Shown: positions 46,295 to 55,205 of the stretch, in pieces | Layout: every line of letters starts with the position of its first letter | How positions within the stretch are numbered: the stretch's first letter is position 1 | From: Geminocystis herdmanii PCC 6308 | GTDB lineage: Bacteria > Cyanobacteriota > Cyanobacteriia > Cyanobacteriales > Cyanobacteriaceae | Direction of reading: 5' to 3' | NCBI RefSeq assembly: GCF_000332235.1 | Contig: NZ_CM001775.1 | Location: 1,370,382-1,434,381, forward strand | DNA: 64,000 nt | Position numbers and translations under genes: made by a program | Notes under the pieces: model-generated | What the model was told of the DNA's origin: nothing | The model's database searches: none | The model's input: the letters and a program-made list of their open reading frames with translations, nothing else

Positions 46295-48097
46295 TCAATT
46301 ACTTATCTTCGTTAATTCTACTAAAGTTGTCACTATTTCTTCGATCGAAACTTCTTCAGATTGTTTGCTCGATCGAGTGACTAATTCTACTTTACCTTGT
46401 TTTAATGATCTTCCCGTCACAATACGATAGGGAATACCGATTAAATCAGCGTCTTTAAATTTTACCCCAGCGCGTTCGTCTCGATCGTCTAAAATGGTTT
46501 CAATTCCTGCTTGATTCAATGCTTGATACATTTTTTCGGCTACGGCAACTTGTTCTTCATCGGTGATGTTAGGAATTACAATCACTACATGATAGGGTGC
46601 GATCGAAACAGGCCAAATAATACCATCTTTATCGTGGGATTGTTCTACGGTGGCTTGGGCTAAACGGGAAACACCGATACCATAACACCCCATCACAAAA
46701 GGCTTTTCTGTACCATCTTCGGCGGTATAGGTTGCGCCCATCGCTTCGGAATATTTTGTACCTAATTGGAAAATATGACCAACTTCAATGCCCCTAGCGG
46801 TTTGTAATACTTGAGAGGAATCATGGATCGATCGATCTCCTACTTGGGCTTTACGCACGTCCACAATTAAAGAAGGTAGGATAAACTCTTTGCCCCAATT
46901 TGCCCCTAGGACATGATAACCTGACTCATTGCTTCCCGTGACAAAGTTTTCTAAATCAACGGCGGTTCGATCGACTAATCTTAAAAAAGTACCTTCAATT
47001 TGTTCTGATTTGGCAATATAATCATCAGGTAAATTGGGAGCGATATAACCTAAAGGTAAGGGTTTTGTTGACCATTTGTCTTGAGCGGTTCGATCGGGTA
47101 CATTTAAACTAAGAAGGGTTTGAGCATTATAATTAGGGGCTAATTTTACTAATTCATTTTGTAATTTCACCTCGTTAACATCTTGATCTCCTCGAATACT
47201 TGCTAAAACCAAAACGGTTTTGCCTGAATCATAAACAGCCTGATATAAAACATTTTTAACAATATTAGTAGCACTACACCCTAAAAATTTAGTAACTTTT
47301 TCGATCGAGTCTGTATTAGGAGTTGCTTTTTTCTCATAGGAAGTAAAAGGAGAAGGAATCCCATCCGCAGGAAGGGAAACCCCTTTTTCCACATTTGCCG
47401 CATATTTACCATCATCGGTGTAAACAATATCATCCTCTCCAGCTTCCGCCAACACCATAAACTCTTGAGAACCAGAACCGCCGATCGCCCCAGAATCCGC
47501 CTCTACCGCCTGAAATTTCAAGCCACAGCGAGAAAAAATATTGCGATAAGCCTGATCCATGTCTAAATAAGTCTTTTTGAGACATTCTGGGGAAGTATGG
47601 AAGGAATAACCATCTTTCATGATAAATTCTCTACCCCGCATCAAACCAAAACGAGGGCGAATTTCATCCCTAAATTTCGTTTGAATTTGGTACAAATGTA
47701 CGGGTAATTGACGATAGGATTTGATCATATCCTTCGCTATCGTAGTTATAACCTCCTCATGGGTAGGTCCTAAAGCTAAAGAACGGTTTTGTCGATCGAT
47801 CAAAGAAAACATAATACCTTCAGCTTTCGTATAAGTTTCCCACCGTCCCGACTCCTGCCACAACTCAGCAGGTTGCATTTGAGGAAGTAAACATTCCGTT
47901 GCGCCCGTAGCGTTCATTTCTTCTCGAACGATATTAGAAATTTTTTGCAATACTCTATTTAAAAGAGGAAGATAAGCATAAACCCCACTACCAATACGAC
48001 GAATATAACCTGCTCTTAACAATAACTGATGACTCTTAATTTCAGCCTCTGCGGGAACTTCACGCAAAGTTAAGAATAACATTTGAGATAAACGCAT
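46295..48097 (-). CDS. proS: Prolyl-tRNA synthetase, bacterial type
   Basis: The 600-residue class II synthetase has motif 1 region [30 protein letters not shown], motif 2 [19 protein letters not shown], an editing (INS) domain (about 225-405), motif 3 [13 protein letters not shown], and an anticodon-binding domain ([30 protein letters not shown]). It charges tRNA-Pro. Length is normal for the bacterial form with the editing insertion. Confidence 0.97.
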   Translation of the reverse strand: MRLSQMLFLTLREVPAEAEIKSHQLLLRAGYIRRIGSGVYAYLPLLNRVLQKISNIVREEMNATGATECLLPQMQPAELWQESGRWETYTKAEGIMFSLIDRQNRSLALGPTHEEVITTIAKDMIKSYRQLPVHLYQIQTKFRDEIRPRFGLMRGREFIMKDGYSFHTSPECLKKTYLDMDQAYRNIFSRCGLKFQAVEADSGAIGGSGSQEFMVLAEAGEDDIVYTDDGKYAANVEKGVSLPADGIPSPFTSYEKKATPNTDSIEKVTKFLGCSATNIVKNVLYQAVYDSGKTVLVLASIRGDQDVNEVKLQNELVKLAPNYNAQTLLSLNVPDRTAQDKWSTKPLPLGYIAPNLPDDYIAKSEQIEGTFLRLVDRTAVDLENFVTGSNESGYHVLGANWGKEFILPSLIVDVRKAQVGDRSIHDSSQVLQTARGIEVGHIFQLGTKYSEAMGATYTAEDGTEKPFVMGCYGIGVSRLAQATVEQSHDKDGIIWPVSIAPYHVVIVIPNITDEEQVAVAEKMYQALNQAGIETILDDRDERAGVKFKDADLIGIPYRIVTGRSLKQGKVELVTRSSKQSEEVSIEEIVTTLVELTKISN

Positions 48098-48470
48098 AAT
48101 TTAATCTTTTAAAGGGATAACCCTTTATTATACAGAAGTGAACCTGAGTTCGACACAAAGTTAATCGATTAGGAAAATATCCGCATATTAGCAACTACCA
48201 TGATTTCAGCTTCTTAAAATTTAATTTGTTCGTAGTGAGGGTTTTAACCCTTATTTTATAAAATGTAGTCAATGTCTATTAGACTTCGACCTTAATTCTG
48301 ATTTAGAGGGCTGAAGCCCTTACTACAAACCAACAAAAAATCTTTTTTGGAGAAGTCTATTGCGTAAATTCTGAAACAAATTTTTTCTTGAGAATGAAAA
48401 TCTCTTAAGGTAATTATGAACAAAATATAAAAATGTCATTACAATGTAGATACTAATAACTAAAATTGCG
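48098..48470. other. Repeat-rich intergenic region before the toxin-antitoxin locus
   Basis: 373 bases without a gene. It contains a lone MITE-type end ACCTGAGTTCGACACAAAG (48142-48160) without a partner end within 250 bases, a palindrome AGGGTTTTAACCCT with CGTAGTG (48231-48254), and another, AGGGCTGAAGCCCT with TACTAC (48305-48326). GGAGAAGTCTA follows near 48352. Promoter elements for the antitoxin are not clear. Confidence 0.6.
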
Positions 48471-48758
48471 ATGAAAGTAAGTAAAATAGAAAAAAATAAA
48501 CGATCGAAAACGATTAATTTGAGAATTGAATCAAGTCAAAAAGATTTAATAGACTTAGCCGCCAATGTCAGTGGCAAAACTCGCACTGCATTTATGTTAG
48601 AAGCCGCTTATCAAAAAGCCCAAGAAACTCTCCTCGACAGACGCTTATTCTATTTGGATGAGACACAATGGGAAGCATTTAACCAACTTTTAGATACTTC
48701 TCCCACTGACAATGACAAATTATCCCATTTACTGAACCATAAAGCACCGTGGGAATAA
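48471..48758 (+). CDS. Antitoxin, DUF1778/TacA family
   Basis: The 95-residue protein has an N-terminal ribbon-helix-helix (KTINLRIESSQKDLIDLAANVSGKTRTAFMLEAA) and a C-terminal region that binds the toxin (LDRRLFYLDETQWEAFNQLLD). DUF1778 antitoxins pair with GNAT acetyltransferase toxins that acetylate charged tRNA and repress their own operon. It overlaps by 10 bases the ancestral GTG start of the broken toxin gene (48749). It is intact; the toxin is not. Confidence 0.9.
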   Translation: MKVSKIEKNKRSKTINLRIESSQKDLIDLAANVSGKTRTAFMLEAAYQKAQETLLDRRLFYLDETQWEAFNQLLDTSPTDNDKLSHLLNHKAPWE

Positions 48759-49455
48759 AATACAGTACACCAACACCCTTAAAACCATTCCATGACATTA
48801 CAGAGTTTGATTGTACCTCAGTTCGACATAAAGAAAATGATGAAAACTAGACAGGTAGACAAGTGGACAAGTGGACAGGTAGAAAAATTCCCAATATTTG
48901 TGGGTTTTAAAAATAATTTTATTGACTCAAAAAAAACACAATCCTCCTGTCTGCCTGTCTGCCTGTCTTCCAAGTCAGCCCTCACCTATTTTTATATCGA
49001 ACTCAGGTGATTGTGGGCAACCTCTGCTTAATGATTGGTTGCAACTAAAAGCCTACGAAAATGAGCAAAAAGGTGCATCTCGTACTTATGTTGTCTGCAA
49101 TGACAATAAAGTAGTTGCTTATTATTGTTTAGCCACTGGAAGCATCACGAGAAATATCGCTCATGGAAGTGTTAGACGAAATATGCCCGAACCAATACCC
49201 GTTATGGTTTTAGGGAGATTAGGGATTGACATTAATCATCAAGGAAGTGGTATCGGTTTTGGTTTAGTTAAAGATGCCGTTTTGCGGACTTTACAAGCCT
49301 CAGAAATTGCAGGAATTAGGGCTATTTTAGTTCATGCTTTAGATGAATCGGCAAAACAATTTTATCAGAATAAATGTGGTTTTAAAGTGTCTCCTGTTAA
49401 TCCTTTAACTCTCATGGTGACATTAAGTGACGTGCAAAAAAAACTTAATCTATAA
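48749..49455 (+). pseudogene. GNAT toxin (TacT-like) split by a MITE-like insertion
   Basis: The ancestral frame starts at GTG 48749, overlapping the antitoxin stop, and reads GIKYSTPTPLKPFHDITEFDC up to 48814. It resumes after the insertion as CGQPLLNDWLQLKAYENEQ from 49012 to the stop at 49455. The second part carries the GNAT core: VVCNDNKVVAYYCL, VMVLGRLGIDINHQGSGIGFGLV (acetyl-CoA loop) and FYQNKCGFKVSP. The 194-bp element plus 6-bp duplication shifts the frame, so the full toxin cannot be made. A product lacking about 22 N-terminal residues is the most that could be translated. Confidence 0.9.
48815..49008. mobile_element. MITE-like element, copy 2 (194 bp), inserted in the toxin gene
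   Basis: The ends are ACCTCAGTTCGACATAAAG and, reversed, ACCTGAGTTCGATATAAA. It is flanked on both sides by GATTGT (48809-48814 and 49009-49014). The middle holds GTGGACAA-type units on the left and CCTGTCTG-type units on the right. It is very similar to copy 1 at 27642-27837. It encodes no transposase, so movement would need one supplied elsewhere. Confidence 0.88.
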
Positions 49456-49495
49456 ATATTAAAAATACTAAAAAAATACCATTAAAAGATTTTCG

Positions 49496-50896
49496 ATGAA
49501 TAATTTTGAATCAGCTTTAAATAACTCTAAATTAACTAAACCGATGTGGTTTTTATGGTTGTTATCCGCCGGATTAATTGCTTTAGATGGATTTGATTTT
49601 TTTATCATCGGTATTGCTTTACCTTTTCTCGAAAAAGACTTTAATTTAAGTAGTGCTGAAATAGGCTCGATCGCAGTTTCTGCTATTATTGGTTCATTAA
49701 TTGGCTCACTAACTTTAGGAGGAATTACCGATAAAATTGGACGACAAAAAATGTTATTAATTGATGTCCTTATTTTTATCATTTCTAGTGCGGGAACTGC
49801 TTTAGCTTGGAATGCTTTTTCTTTAATTTTTTTCCGTTTTTTAGTAGGTATTGGGATCGGTGCAGATTATCCTATTAGTGTGGCTTATATCACGGAAAAT
49901 ATGCCTTCACGTTTACGGGGAAGAATGGTTATTGGTGCTTTTACTTTTCAAGCTGTTGGGGCTTTATGTGGCGCTTTAACGGGGATAATTACGATCGATC
50001 TTTTTACGCAATTTTTCCCTAATTCTCTCGATATTTTAATTCGTTATGGATGGAGAATAATGTTAGGTATTGGTTTATTATTAGCTATTTTAGTGGGCTT
50101 TTTGCGGTTACAATTTTTATTAGAAAGTCCTCTTTATTATATTGCTAAAGGAGACTATAAAAATGCCGAATTAGCAGGGAGAGAATTATTAGAAACCGAT
50201 ATTATTATCAATGCAGAAACCGATCCTCAACCCTTAGAAACAACTCTTAATTATGGTTCTTTATTTTCGCAAAAATATCTTAAAAATACTCTTTTAGCTT
50301 CTATTCCTTGGTTTTTACAAGATATTGCTACCTACGGAATCGGAATTTTTACCCCGACAATTATCGCTATTTTGGCTTTTAGTAATCAAGATGATTTTAT
50401 TTTACAACAAGTTCGATCGAGCCAAGGTTCAGCTATTGTCGATATATTTTTAATCATGGGTTTTATTATTGCGGTTTTATTAGTGGATAAAGTAGGTAGA
50501 ATACCCTTACAAATAGTTGGTTTTATGGGCATGACTTTAGGCTTAATTTTATTAGGAATAGCAGGTGATCCAAGTCTTAATCAACATCCTAATTTAATCT
50601 TAGTATTTACAGGATTTTTAGTGTTTAATTTATTCATGAATGCAGGTCCTAATTCCACTACTTTTTTACTTTCTGGGGAAGTTTTCCCTACTTCTATCAG
50701 GGCAACGGGAGCAGGAGTTGCGGCTTCGATCGCCAAATTAGGTGCTGTGTTAGGGGTATTTTTATTACCAATATTAAAAGAAGATTTAGGAGTTTCTAAC
50801 CTTTTATATATTTTAGCCATCGCTTGTTTTGTTGCCGGAATTTTAACCTATTTCTTGAGAATTGAAACTAGAGGAAAATCTTTAGAAAACAATTAA
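49496..50896 (+). CDS. MFS transporter (sugar/metabolite porter group)
   Basis: The 466-residue protein has 12 predicted helices. The motif after helix 2 is GGITDKIGRQKML and after helix 8 VDKVGRIPLQ; the R-x-G-R-G-R-like PSRLRGRMVIGAF follows helix 4, and the ESPLYYIAKGDYKNAE and RIETRGKSLE sequences after helices 6 and 12 match sugar/inorganic-phosphate/aromatic-acid porters. The substrate is unknown. It follows the broken toxin by 40 bases on the same strand, but a functional link is unlikely. Confidence 0.85.
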   Translation: MNNFESALNNSKLTKPMWFLWLLSAGLIALDGFDFFIIGIALPFLEKDFNLSSAEIGSIAVSAIIGSLIGSLTLGGITDKIGRQKMLLIDVLIFIISSAGTALAWNAFSLIFFRFLVGIGIGADYPISVAYITENMPSRLRGRMVIGAFTFQAVGALCGALTGIITIDLFTQFFPNSLDILIRYGWRIMLGIGLLLAILVGFLRLQFLLESPLYYIAKGDYKNAELAGRELLETDIIINAETDPQPLETTLNYGSLFSQKYLKNTLLASIPWFLQDIATYGIGIFTPTIIAILAFSNQDDFILQQVRSSQGSAIVDIFLIMGFIIAVLLVDKVGRIPLQIVGFMGMTLGLILLGIAGDPSLNQHPNLILVFTGFLVFNLFMNAGPNSTTFLLSGEVFPTSIRATGAGVAASIAKLGAVLGVFLLPILKEDLGVSNLLYILAIACFVAGILTYFLRIETRGKSLENN

Positions 50897-50908
50897 CAAA
50901 ATATCACT

Positions 50909-50938
50909 CTGTCCACCTGTCCACCTGTCCACCTGTCT
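50909..50938. repeat. 8-bp tandem repeat CTGTCCAC
   Basis: Three perfect units and a partial fourth directly after the MFS gene. The unit resembles the internal GTGGACAG units of the two MITE-like elements on the other strand, so it may be a relic of one. Confidence 0.55.
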
Positions 50939-51002
50939 CCTTTATCCATTCCTGATTTCATACTCCCCATAGAATAGGCTCAAAAAAAAATCTCATAATC
51001 AC

Positions 51003-51032
51003 TTGACAAATTAAATCGCCATATAGTAATAT
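51003..51032 (+). promoter_or_regulatory. Probable sigma-70 promoter of psbA
   Basis: TTGACA (51003-51008), 18-base spacer, TAATAT (51027-51032), about 65 bases before ATG 51100. This fits a group 1/2 sigma-factor promoter. No clear additional operator is seen. Confidence 0.6.
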
Positions 51033-51099
51033 AAAAATATGGTGGTTAAGTTAATCATCATATTCGTACCTCGAAAAAATCATAAGAAATCATAAAACC

Positions 51100-52167
51100 A
51101 TGACAACAATCTTACAACAAGAACGGCTTTCCTCATGGGAGCAGTTTTGTCAGTGGGTTACTTCTACCAACAACCGCTTATATGTAGGCTGGTTTGGTGT
51201 ATTAATGATCCCTGCGTTATTAACTGCAACCACTTGTTTCGTTATCGCTTTCATCGCTGCTCCTCCAGTGGACATTGACGGCATTCGTGAACCTATTTCT
51301 GGGGCTTTGTTATACGGTAATAATATCATTACTGCCGCAGTCGTTCCTTCTTCTAATGCCATTGGTTTACACTTTTATCCCATTTGGGAAGCGGCAACCT
51401 TAGACGAATGGTTATATAATGGTGGTCCTTACCAGTTGATTATTTTCCATTTCCTCATCGGTATTTACTGCTACATGGGCAGACAGTGGGAATTATCTTA
51501 TCGTTTAGGAATGCGCCCTTGGATTTGTGTTGCTTATAGTGCTCCAGTGGCTGCTGCGACTGCTGTATTATTAGTTTACTCGATCGGACAAGGTTCTTTC
51601 TCCGATGGATTACCTTTAGGTATCAGTGGTACTTTTAATTTCATGTTTGTCCTTCAAGCTGAACACAACGTATTAATGCACCCTTTCCATATGATTGGAG
51701 TTGCGGGAGTGTTCGGTGGAGCATTATTTTCCGCTATGCACGGTTCTTTAGTAACCTCCTCTTTAATCAGAGAAACTACTGAAACTGAATCTCAATCTTT
51801 GGGTTACAAATTCGGTCAAGAAGAAGAAACTTACAATATTGTAGCGGCTCACGGTTATTTCGGACGTTTAATTTTTCAATATGCTTCCTTTAATAACAGT
51901 CGTGCTTTACACTTTTTCTTAGGCGCTTGGCCTGTTATTGGTATCTGGTTTGCGGCTTTAGCAGTATGTTGTTTTGCTTTTAACCTCAATGGTTTTAATT
52001 TCAATCACTCTATCTTAAACAGTGATGGTCGTGTGATCAATAGTTGGGCAGATGTGATCAACCAAGCTAATATCGGTATCGAAGTTATGCACGAGCGCAA
52101 TGTTCATAATTTCCCCCTCGATTTGGCTTCTGCTGAACCTGTATCTGCACCTATGATCAACGGTTAA
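51100..52167 (+). CDS. psbA: Photosystem II D1 protein, D1' (microaerobic) isoform
   Basis: The 355-residue protein is one residue shorter at the N-terminus than standard D1, so own numbers are one less. It has the three D1' signatures: Ala79 (std 80), Leu157 (std 158), Ala285 (std 286). Tyr-Z (Tyr160), Asp169, Glu188, His189, His331, Glu332, Asp341 and Ala343 (manganese cluster), His197 (P680), His214 and His271 (iron) and Ser263 (QB) are all kept. Ser161 replaces Pro162 beside Tyr-Z, and Cys290-Cys291 occur in helix E. It should form a working reaction centre in thylakoids, used probably at low oxygen. The tail after DLA ([12 protein letters not shown]) is a normal processed extension. Confidence 0.95.
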   Translation: MTTILQQERLSSWEQFCQWVTSTNNRLYVGWFGVLMIPALLTATTCFVIAFIAAPPVDIDGIREPISGALLYGNNIITAAVVPSSNAIGLHFYPIWEAATLDEWLYNGGPYQLIIFHFLIGIYCYMGRQWELSYRLGMRPWICVAYSAPVAAATAVLLVYSIGQGSFSDGLPLGISGTFNFMFVLQAEHNVLMHPFHMIGVAGVFGGALFSAMHGSLVTSSLIRETTETESQSLGYKFGQEEETYNIVAAHGYFGRLIFQYASFNNSRALHFFLGAWPVIGIWFAALAVCCFAFNLNGFNFNHSILNSDGRVINSWADVINQANIGIEVMHERNVHNFPLDLASAEPVSAPMING

Positions 52168-52283
52168 TCTCGATCGAACCCAAGAAGTATTAAAAAACAC
52201 AAAACACTTTTAGGTACTTCCCTTAAACTCGATCGAATTATCTCTAGCAAAAATCTTATCATTTTTAATCAAATAAATCAAAG

Positions 52284-52314
52284 ATACTCTCTGAATTATC
52301 AGGGGGTATTTTTT
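52284..52314 (+). terminator. Intrinsic terminator after psbA
   Basis: An 11-bp stem with three G-T pairs, ATACTCTCTGA / TCAGGGGGTAT, loop ATTA, then TTTTT at 52310-52314. It lies about 115 bases past the psbA stop and before bioB, so psbA is probably monocistronic. Confidence 0.75.
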
Positions 52315-52404
52315 GTTGTCTATTTTTAACCCTGAGCAAATATTTTCATCGCATCTACGATGATATAATGACAAAGATTACTCACAAACAAGGGGAATTT
52401 ATAG

Positions 52405-53472
52405 GTGATAAACACGATTAATAAACCAAACACCACCGCCACCACAACACTAAATCAATGGTTAGAAGCATTGACCGATCGAATTATCAAAGGTGACTAT
52501 CTCGATCGAGCTGAAGCCTTAAAACTGACAGAAATAGAAGGAGAAGACAATATCTTATTATTATGCGAATATGCCGATCGAATCCGTCAAGAGCGTTGCG
52601 GAAATATTGTGGACTTGTGCAGTATAGTCAACATCAAATCTGGTAACTGTTCAGAAAACTGTAGTTTTTGTTCTCAATCAGTACATCATCAAGGTAAAGA
52701 CTCCCCCGTTTATGGCTTAAAATCCAGAGAGGAAATTTTGGAATATGCCAAAGCCGCCGACGAAGCAGGGGCAAAAAGATTTTGTTTAGTATCCCAAGGG
52801 CGAGGCTTAAAATATAATAGCCCGAAAAATAACGAATTTGACGAAATTTTAGCCACCGTTAAACAAATTATCGCAGAAACCAACGTTAAACCCTGTTGCG
52901 CTTTAGGAGAAGTTACCCTCGAACAAGCTCAAGCCCTAAAAGAAGCAGGAGTTACCCGTTATAATCATAACTTGGAATCCTCTGCTAATTTTTACGAGAA
53001 AATCGTTACTACCCACACATGGAACGATCGAGTAGAAACCGTTAAAAACCTCAAGAAAGCGGGTATTCAAGCCTGTACGGGGGGCATCATGGGCATGGGG
53101 GAAACATGGACAGATAGAGTCGATTTAGCCCTATCTCTGAGGGAATTAGAAGTGGAGTCTGTACCCATTAATTTACTCAATCCCAGAGAAGGCACTCCTT
53201 TAGGTGATGAAAGAAAACTCACTCCCTTAGAAGCGGTAAAAGCGATCGCCATTTTTCGTTTTATTTTACCCACTCAGATATTACGTTACGCAGGAGGTAG
53301 AGAAGCAGTATTAGGAGAATGGCAACGTCAAGGCTTAAAATCTGGCATTAACGCTATGCTAATCGGTAATTACCTTACCACTTTAGGACAATCTCCCGAA
53401 GATGATCACGCCATGTTAGCAGAATTGGGCTTACAAGGAGGAGAAACCCCCGTTAGTATAAGTAAAAAGTAA
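52405..53472 (+). CDS. bioB: Biotin synthase
   Basis: A 355-residue radical SAM enzyme with Cys82, Cys86 and Cys89 (GNCSENCSFCSQS) for the [4Fe-4S] cluster and further conserved cysteines (RFCLVSQGRG, KPCCALGEV) and the Arg context ILRYAGGREAV for the [2Fe-2S] cluster. It inserts sulfur into dethiobiotin. The start is GTG 52405 with AGGGGA upstream. The last codons (SISKK and stop) run into the AAGTAAA heptamer array, so the native C-terminus may have been altered by the repeat. Confidence 0.96.
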   Translation: MINTINKPNTTATTTLNQWLEALTDRIIKGDYLDRAEALKLTEIEGEDNILLLCEYADRIRQERCGNIVDLCSIVNIKSGNCSENCSFCSQSVHHQGKDSPVYGLKSREEILEYAKAADEAGAKRFCLVSQGRGLKYNSPKNNEFDEILATVKQIIAETNVKPCCALGEVTLEQAQALKEAGVTRYNHNLESSANFYEKIVTTHTWNDRVETVKNLKKAGIQACTGGIMGMGETWTDRVDLALSLRELEVESVPINLLNPREGTPLGDERKLTPLEAVKAIAIFRFILPTQILRYAGGREAVLGEWQRQGLKSGINAMLIGNYLTTLGQSPEDDHAMLAELGLQGGETPVSISKK

Positions 53473-53596
53473 AAAGTAAGAAGTAAGAAGTAAAAAGTAA
53501 GAAGTAAGAAGTAAGAAGTAAAAAGTAAAAAGTAAAAAGTAAGAAGTAAAAAGTAAAAAGTAAGAAGTAAGAAGTAAGAAGTAAGAAGTAAGAAGC
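53461..53596. repeat. Period-7 array (AAGTAAG/AAGTAAA), about 19 units
   Basis: 136 bases of heptamers AGTAAAA and AGTAAGA in mixed order. It overlaps the bioB stop and reaches to within 16 bases of the stop of the minus-strand gene. It is the longest array in the window. A minus-strand frame through it encodes only Leu/Phe/Tyr repeats and is not a gene. Confidence 0.9.
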
Positions 53597-53612
53597 GAGG
53601 CAATGTCTTAGA

Positions 53613-54146
53613 CTAAAGTTTCTTAGGTAAATAAATAAAGGATTTTTGACAATCCACTAAAAAGCGATTTTTGACAGCTTGGCGCCCTAATAGCATCCTA
53701 AAACCCATGGCATCCCGATTGGTTAAGGTTAATTCGATCGTCCATTGATAATCTCCCAATTTTACCATACTTTCAATTACTGGTCTTAGTTGGGTATGCC
53801 CTCCCGAATTGGTGACGTGACGATATTCTATCAAGGGTGCTATACATTCGATCGTAGTGTGAGTATCCCTTTGTATTGGATGCACTCGAAATTTTACCAT
53901 ATCTCTTTCATGCAGTGGTGCTGCACGATCACAAAGAAGTGGCACTGCGCGATCACTAAGAAGTGGCGCTGCGCGATCGAACTCTCGATAAATTTTAATC
54001 TGAAAAGCGTGTAAAGCCGAAGTCCGAGCGCCTGTATCAATTTTGGCATTAATTTTGTCAATACCCAAAGTAGGTAAAGCCAAAGATTCCCTCCAACCAA
54101 TCAGCGGTATGATTCTTTGTTTCTGTGTCATTCTTATTAAGAGCAT
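53613..54146 (-). CDS. Retropepsin-like (RimK-type, ATP-dependent zinc protease) family protein with repeat insertion
   Basis: The 177-residue protein has the family's first motif KIDTGARTSALHA (about 35-47), IECIAPLIEYRHV, the VTNSGGHTQLRPVI segment and GFRMLLGRQAVKNRFLVD near the C-terminus. These proteins have a retropepsin-like fold with an Asp-Thr-Gly and were annotated as RimK-associated zinc proteases; the true activity is unclear. Residues 57-78 (DRAAPLLS, DRAVPLLC, DRAAPL) are an in-frame expansion of a 24-base HIP1-related repeat. ATG 54146 or 54131 may be the start. Confidence 0.8.
   Translation of the reverse strand: MLLIRMTQKQRIIPLIGWRESLALPTLGIDKINAKIDTGARTSALHAFQIKIYREFDRAAPLLSDRAVPLLCDRAAPLHERDMVKFRVHPIQRDTHTTIECIAPLIEYRHVTNSGGHTQLRPVIESMVKLGDYQWTIELTLTNRDAMGFRMLLGRQAVKNRFLVDCQKSFIYLPKKL
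53917..53978 (-). repeat. 24-bp tandem HIP1-related repeat inside the gene
   Basis: On the minus strand three units GATCGCGCAGCGCC / GATCGCGCAGTGCC / GATCGTGCAGCACC separated by ACTTCTTAGT or ACTTCTTTGT. The core matches copies at 221-252 and 2988-3019. It keeps the reading frame (24 = 8 codons). Confidence 0.88.
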
Positions 54147-54180
54147 TTTTTATCTTATTTTATTAGAATTTACGCATCTG

Positions 54181-54412
54181 CCCCCAAACTTGGCAGGGCT
54201 GTTTCAAAGTAAGTTGGTAAAAATGTTGGGGTGTTAGGGTATTAGGGGATTAGGGTTTTTTTTACTTATAGATTTTAAATAATAATAAAAAATCTTAAAA
54301 GAATCAATTTATGATAGTAAATTATCAAAACTCATTACTCTTTACTTATTACTCATTACTCCCTCTTAACCAAAAAATTGAAAATGAAACAGCCCTGTCC
54401 CAAACTTGGGGG
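54181..54412. mobile_element. Inverted-repeat element (about 232 bp) upstream of the pilin gene
   Basis: The left end CCCCCAAACTTGG then CAGGGCTGTTTCA, and the right end, reversed, CCCCCAAGTTTGGGA then CAGGGCTGTTTCA, form imperfect terminal inverted repeats of about 26 bases. The inside is AT-rich with loose heptamer-like tracts (GTTAGGGTATTAGGGG, ACTCATTACTC). No ORF. It fills most of the 376-base gap between the retropepsin-like gene and pilA and may be a MITE; no target duplication was identified. Confidence 0.6.
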
Positions 54413-54522
54413 TGAGGAAAAAAAAGTTTTGATAGGGTGATAGGTTTTAGATCGATCGTGGGTAAGGTATAAATATCGAAAAAGAAAAAACTTTAAAAAT
54501 AACTCTCACAGGAGAAAGAATT

Positions 54523-55038
54523 ATGAAACCCGAAGTAACTTTAAAATATTTATCCTACGTTGCCAACAAAAAAAATAAAGGACAAGAAGGTTTTACCTTA
54601 ATTGAATTATTAGTCGTAGTAATTATTATCGGTGTACTCGCCGCTGTTGCACTACCTAACTTATTAGGACAAGTTGGTAAAGCCAGAGAATCTGAAGCTA
54701 AAAATGGTGTAGGTGCTATCAACCGTGCACAACAATCCTACCACTTTGAAAAACAGACCTTTGCGAATGGTACCGATGTAACCGTAGCAACAAATGCCCT
54801 CGGTACTGTAGTTGTTAGTGACTACTACACCTTCGCCGTCACTGGTGCCGCCGATACTTCTAGTAATGAAACTACTGCGAAACAAGCTACTAAAGATGGT
54901 GTCAGAAACTACTCTGGTGGTGTAGGTTTCGCTGGTGGTAACTACTCCAGTGTTATTTGTCAGTCTGATGATATTGGTGGTACAGCAGCTGCGAATGGTG
55001 ATGGTACAACCTGTGGAAGTGGTACATCTTTGAAATAG
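54523..55038 (+). CDS. pilA: Type IV pilin (PilA-like)
   Basis: The 171-residue prepilin has a leader ending at Gly23 before Phe24 (EG/FTLIELLVVVIIIGVLAAVA), the class III hydrophobic helix with Glu at +5 of the mature protein, the cyanobacterial ALPNLLGQVGKARESEAK, and a variable C-terminal domain rich in Thr, Gly, Asp and Asn with Cys151 and Cys168 for a disulphide loop. PilD would cleave it and assemble it on the thylakoid/cytoplasmic membrane side as pilus for twitching and DNA uptake. AGGAG lies 8 bases upstream. A terminator separates it from the second pilin. Confidence 0.93.
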   Translation: MKPEVTLKYLSYVANKKNKGQEGFTLIELLVVVIIIGVLAAVALPNLLGQVGKARESEAKNGVGAINRAQQSYHFEKQTFANGTDVTVATNALGTVVVSDYYTFAVTGAADTSSNETTAKQATKDGVRNYSGGVGFAGGNYSSVICQSDDIGGTAAANGDGTTCGSGTSLK

Positions 55039-55081
55039 AAATTAGTCAGCTAATTACCGTTAACTTCATCAAATTAATTAA

Positions 55082-55113
55082 AAAGGGTGGCGTTTGCTTC
55101 CCTTTATTTTTTT
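55082..55113 (+). terminator. Intrinsic terminator between the two pilin genes
   Basis: AAAGGG / CCCTTT stem (55082-55087 and 55100-55105) with a 12-base loop and TTTTTTT at 55107-55113. It would let the first pilin be made in excess of the second. Confidence 0.65.
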
Positions 55114-55205
55114 GGGAAAAATTATTAAAATTTAGCTATTTTTTAGTGCAATATTGAAAGGGTTATTTGGGTACACTAACACTAAGTAGAGTTCATTGAA
55201 AAAAA

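Noticed and set aside
48898-49455. Intact acetyltransferase gene beginning inside the MITE
   Set aside because: The first residues would be element-encoded (a non-homologous leader) and there is no ribosome site; the true N-terminus is before the insertion.
53461-53596. Possible CRISPR array
   Set aside because: The period is 7 bases without unique spacers, so it is a simple tandem repeat.
53406-53603. Minus-strand frame encoding Leu/Phe/Tyr-rich peptide
   Set aside because: It is a translation of the period-7 DNA array and the end of bioB on the wrong strand; no ribosome site or conserved sequence.
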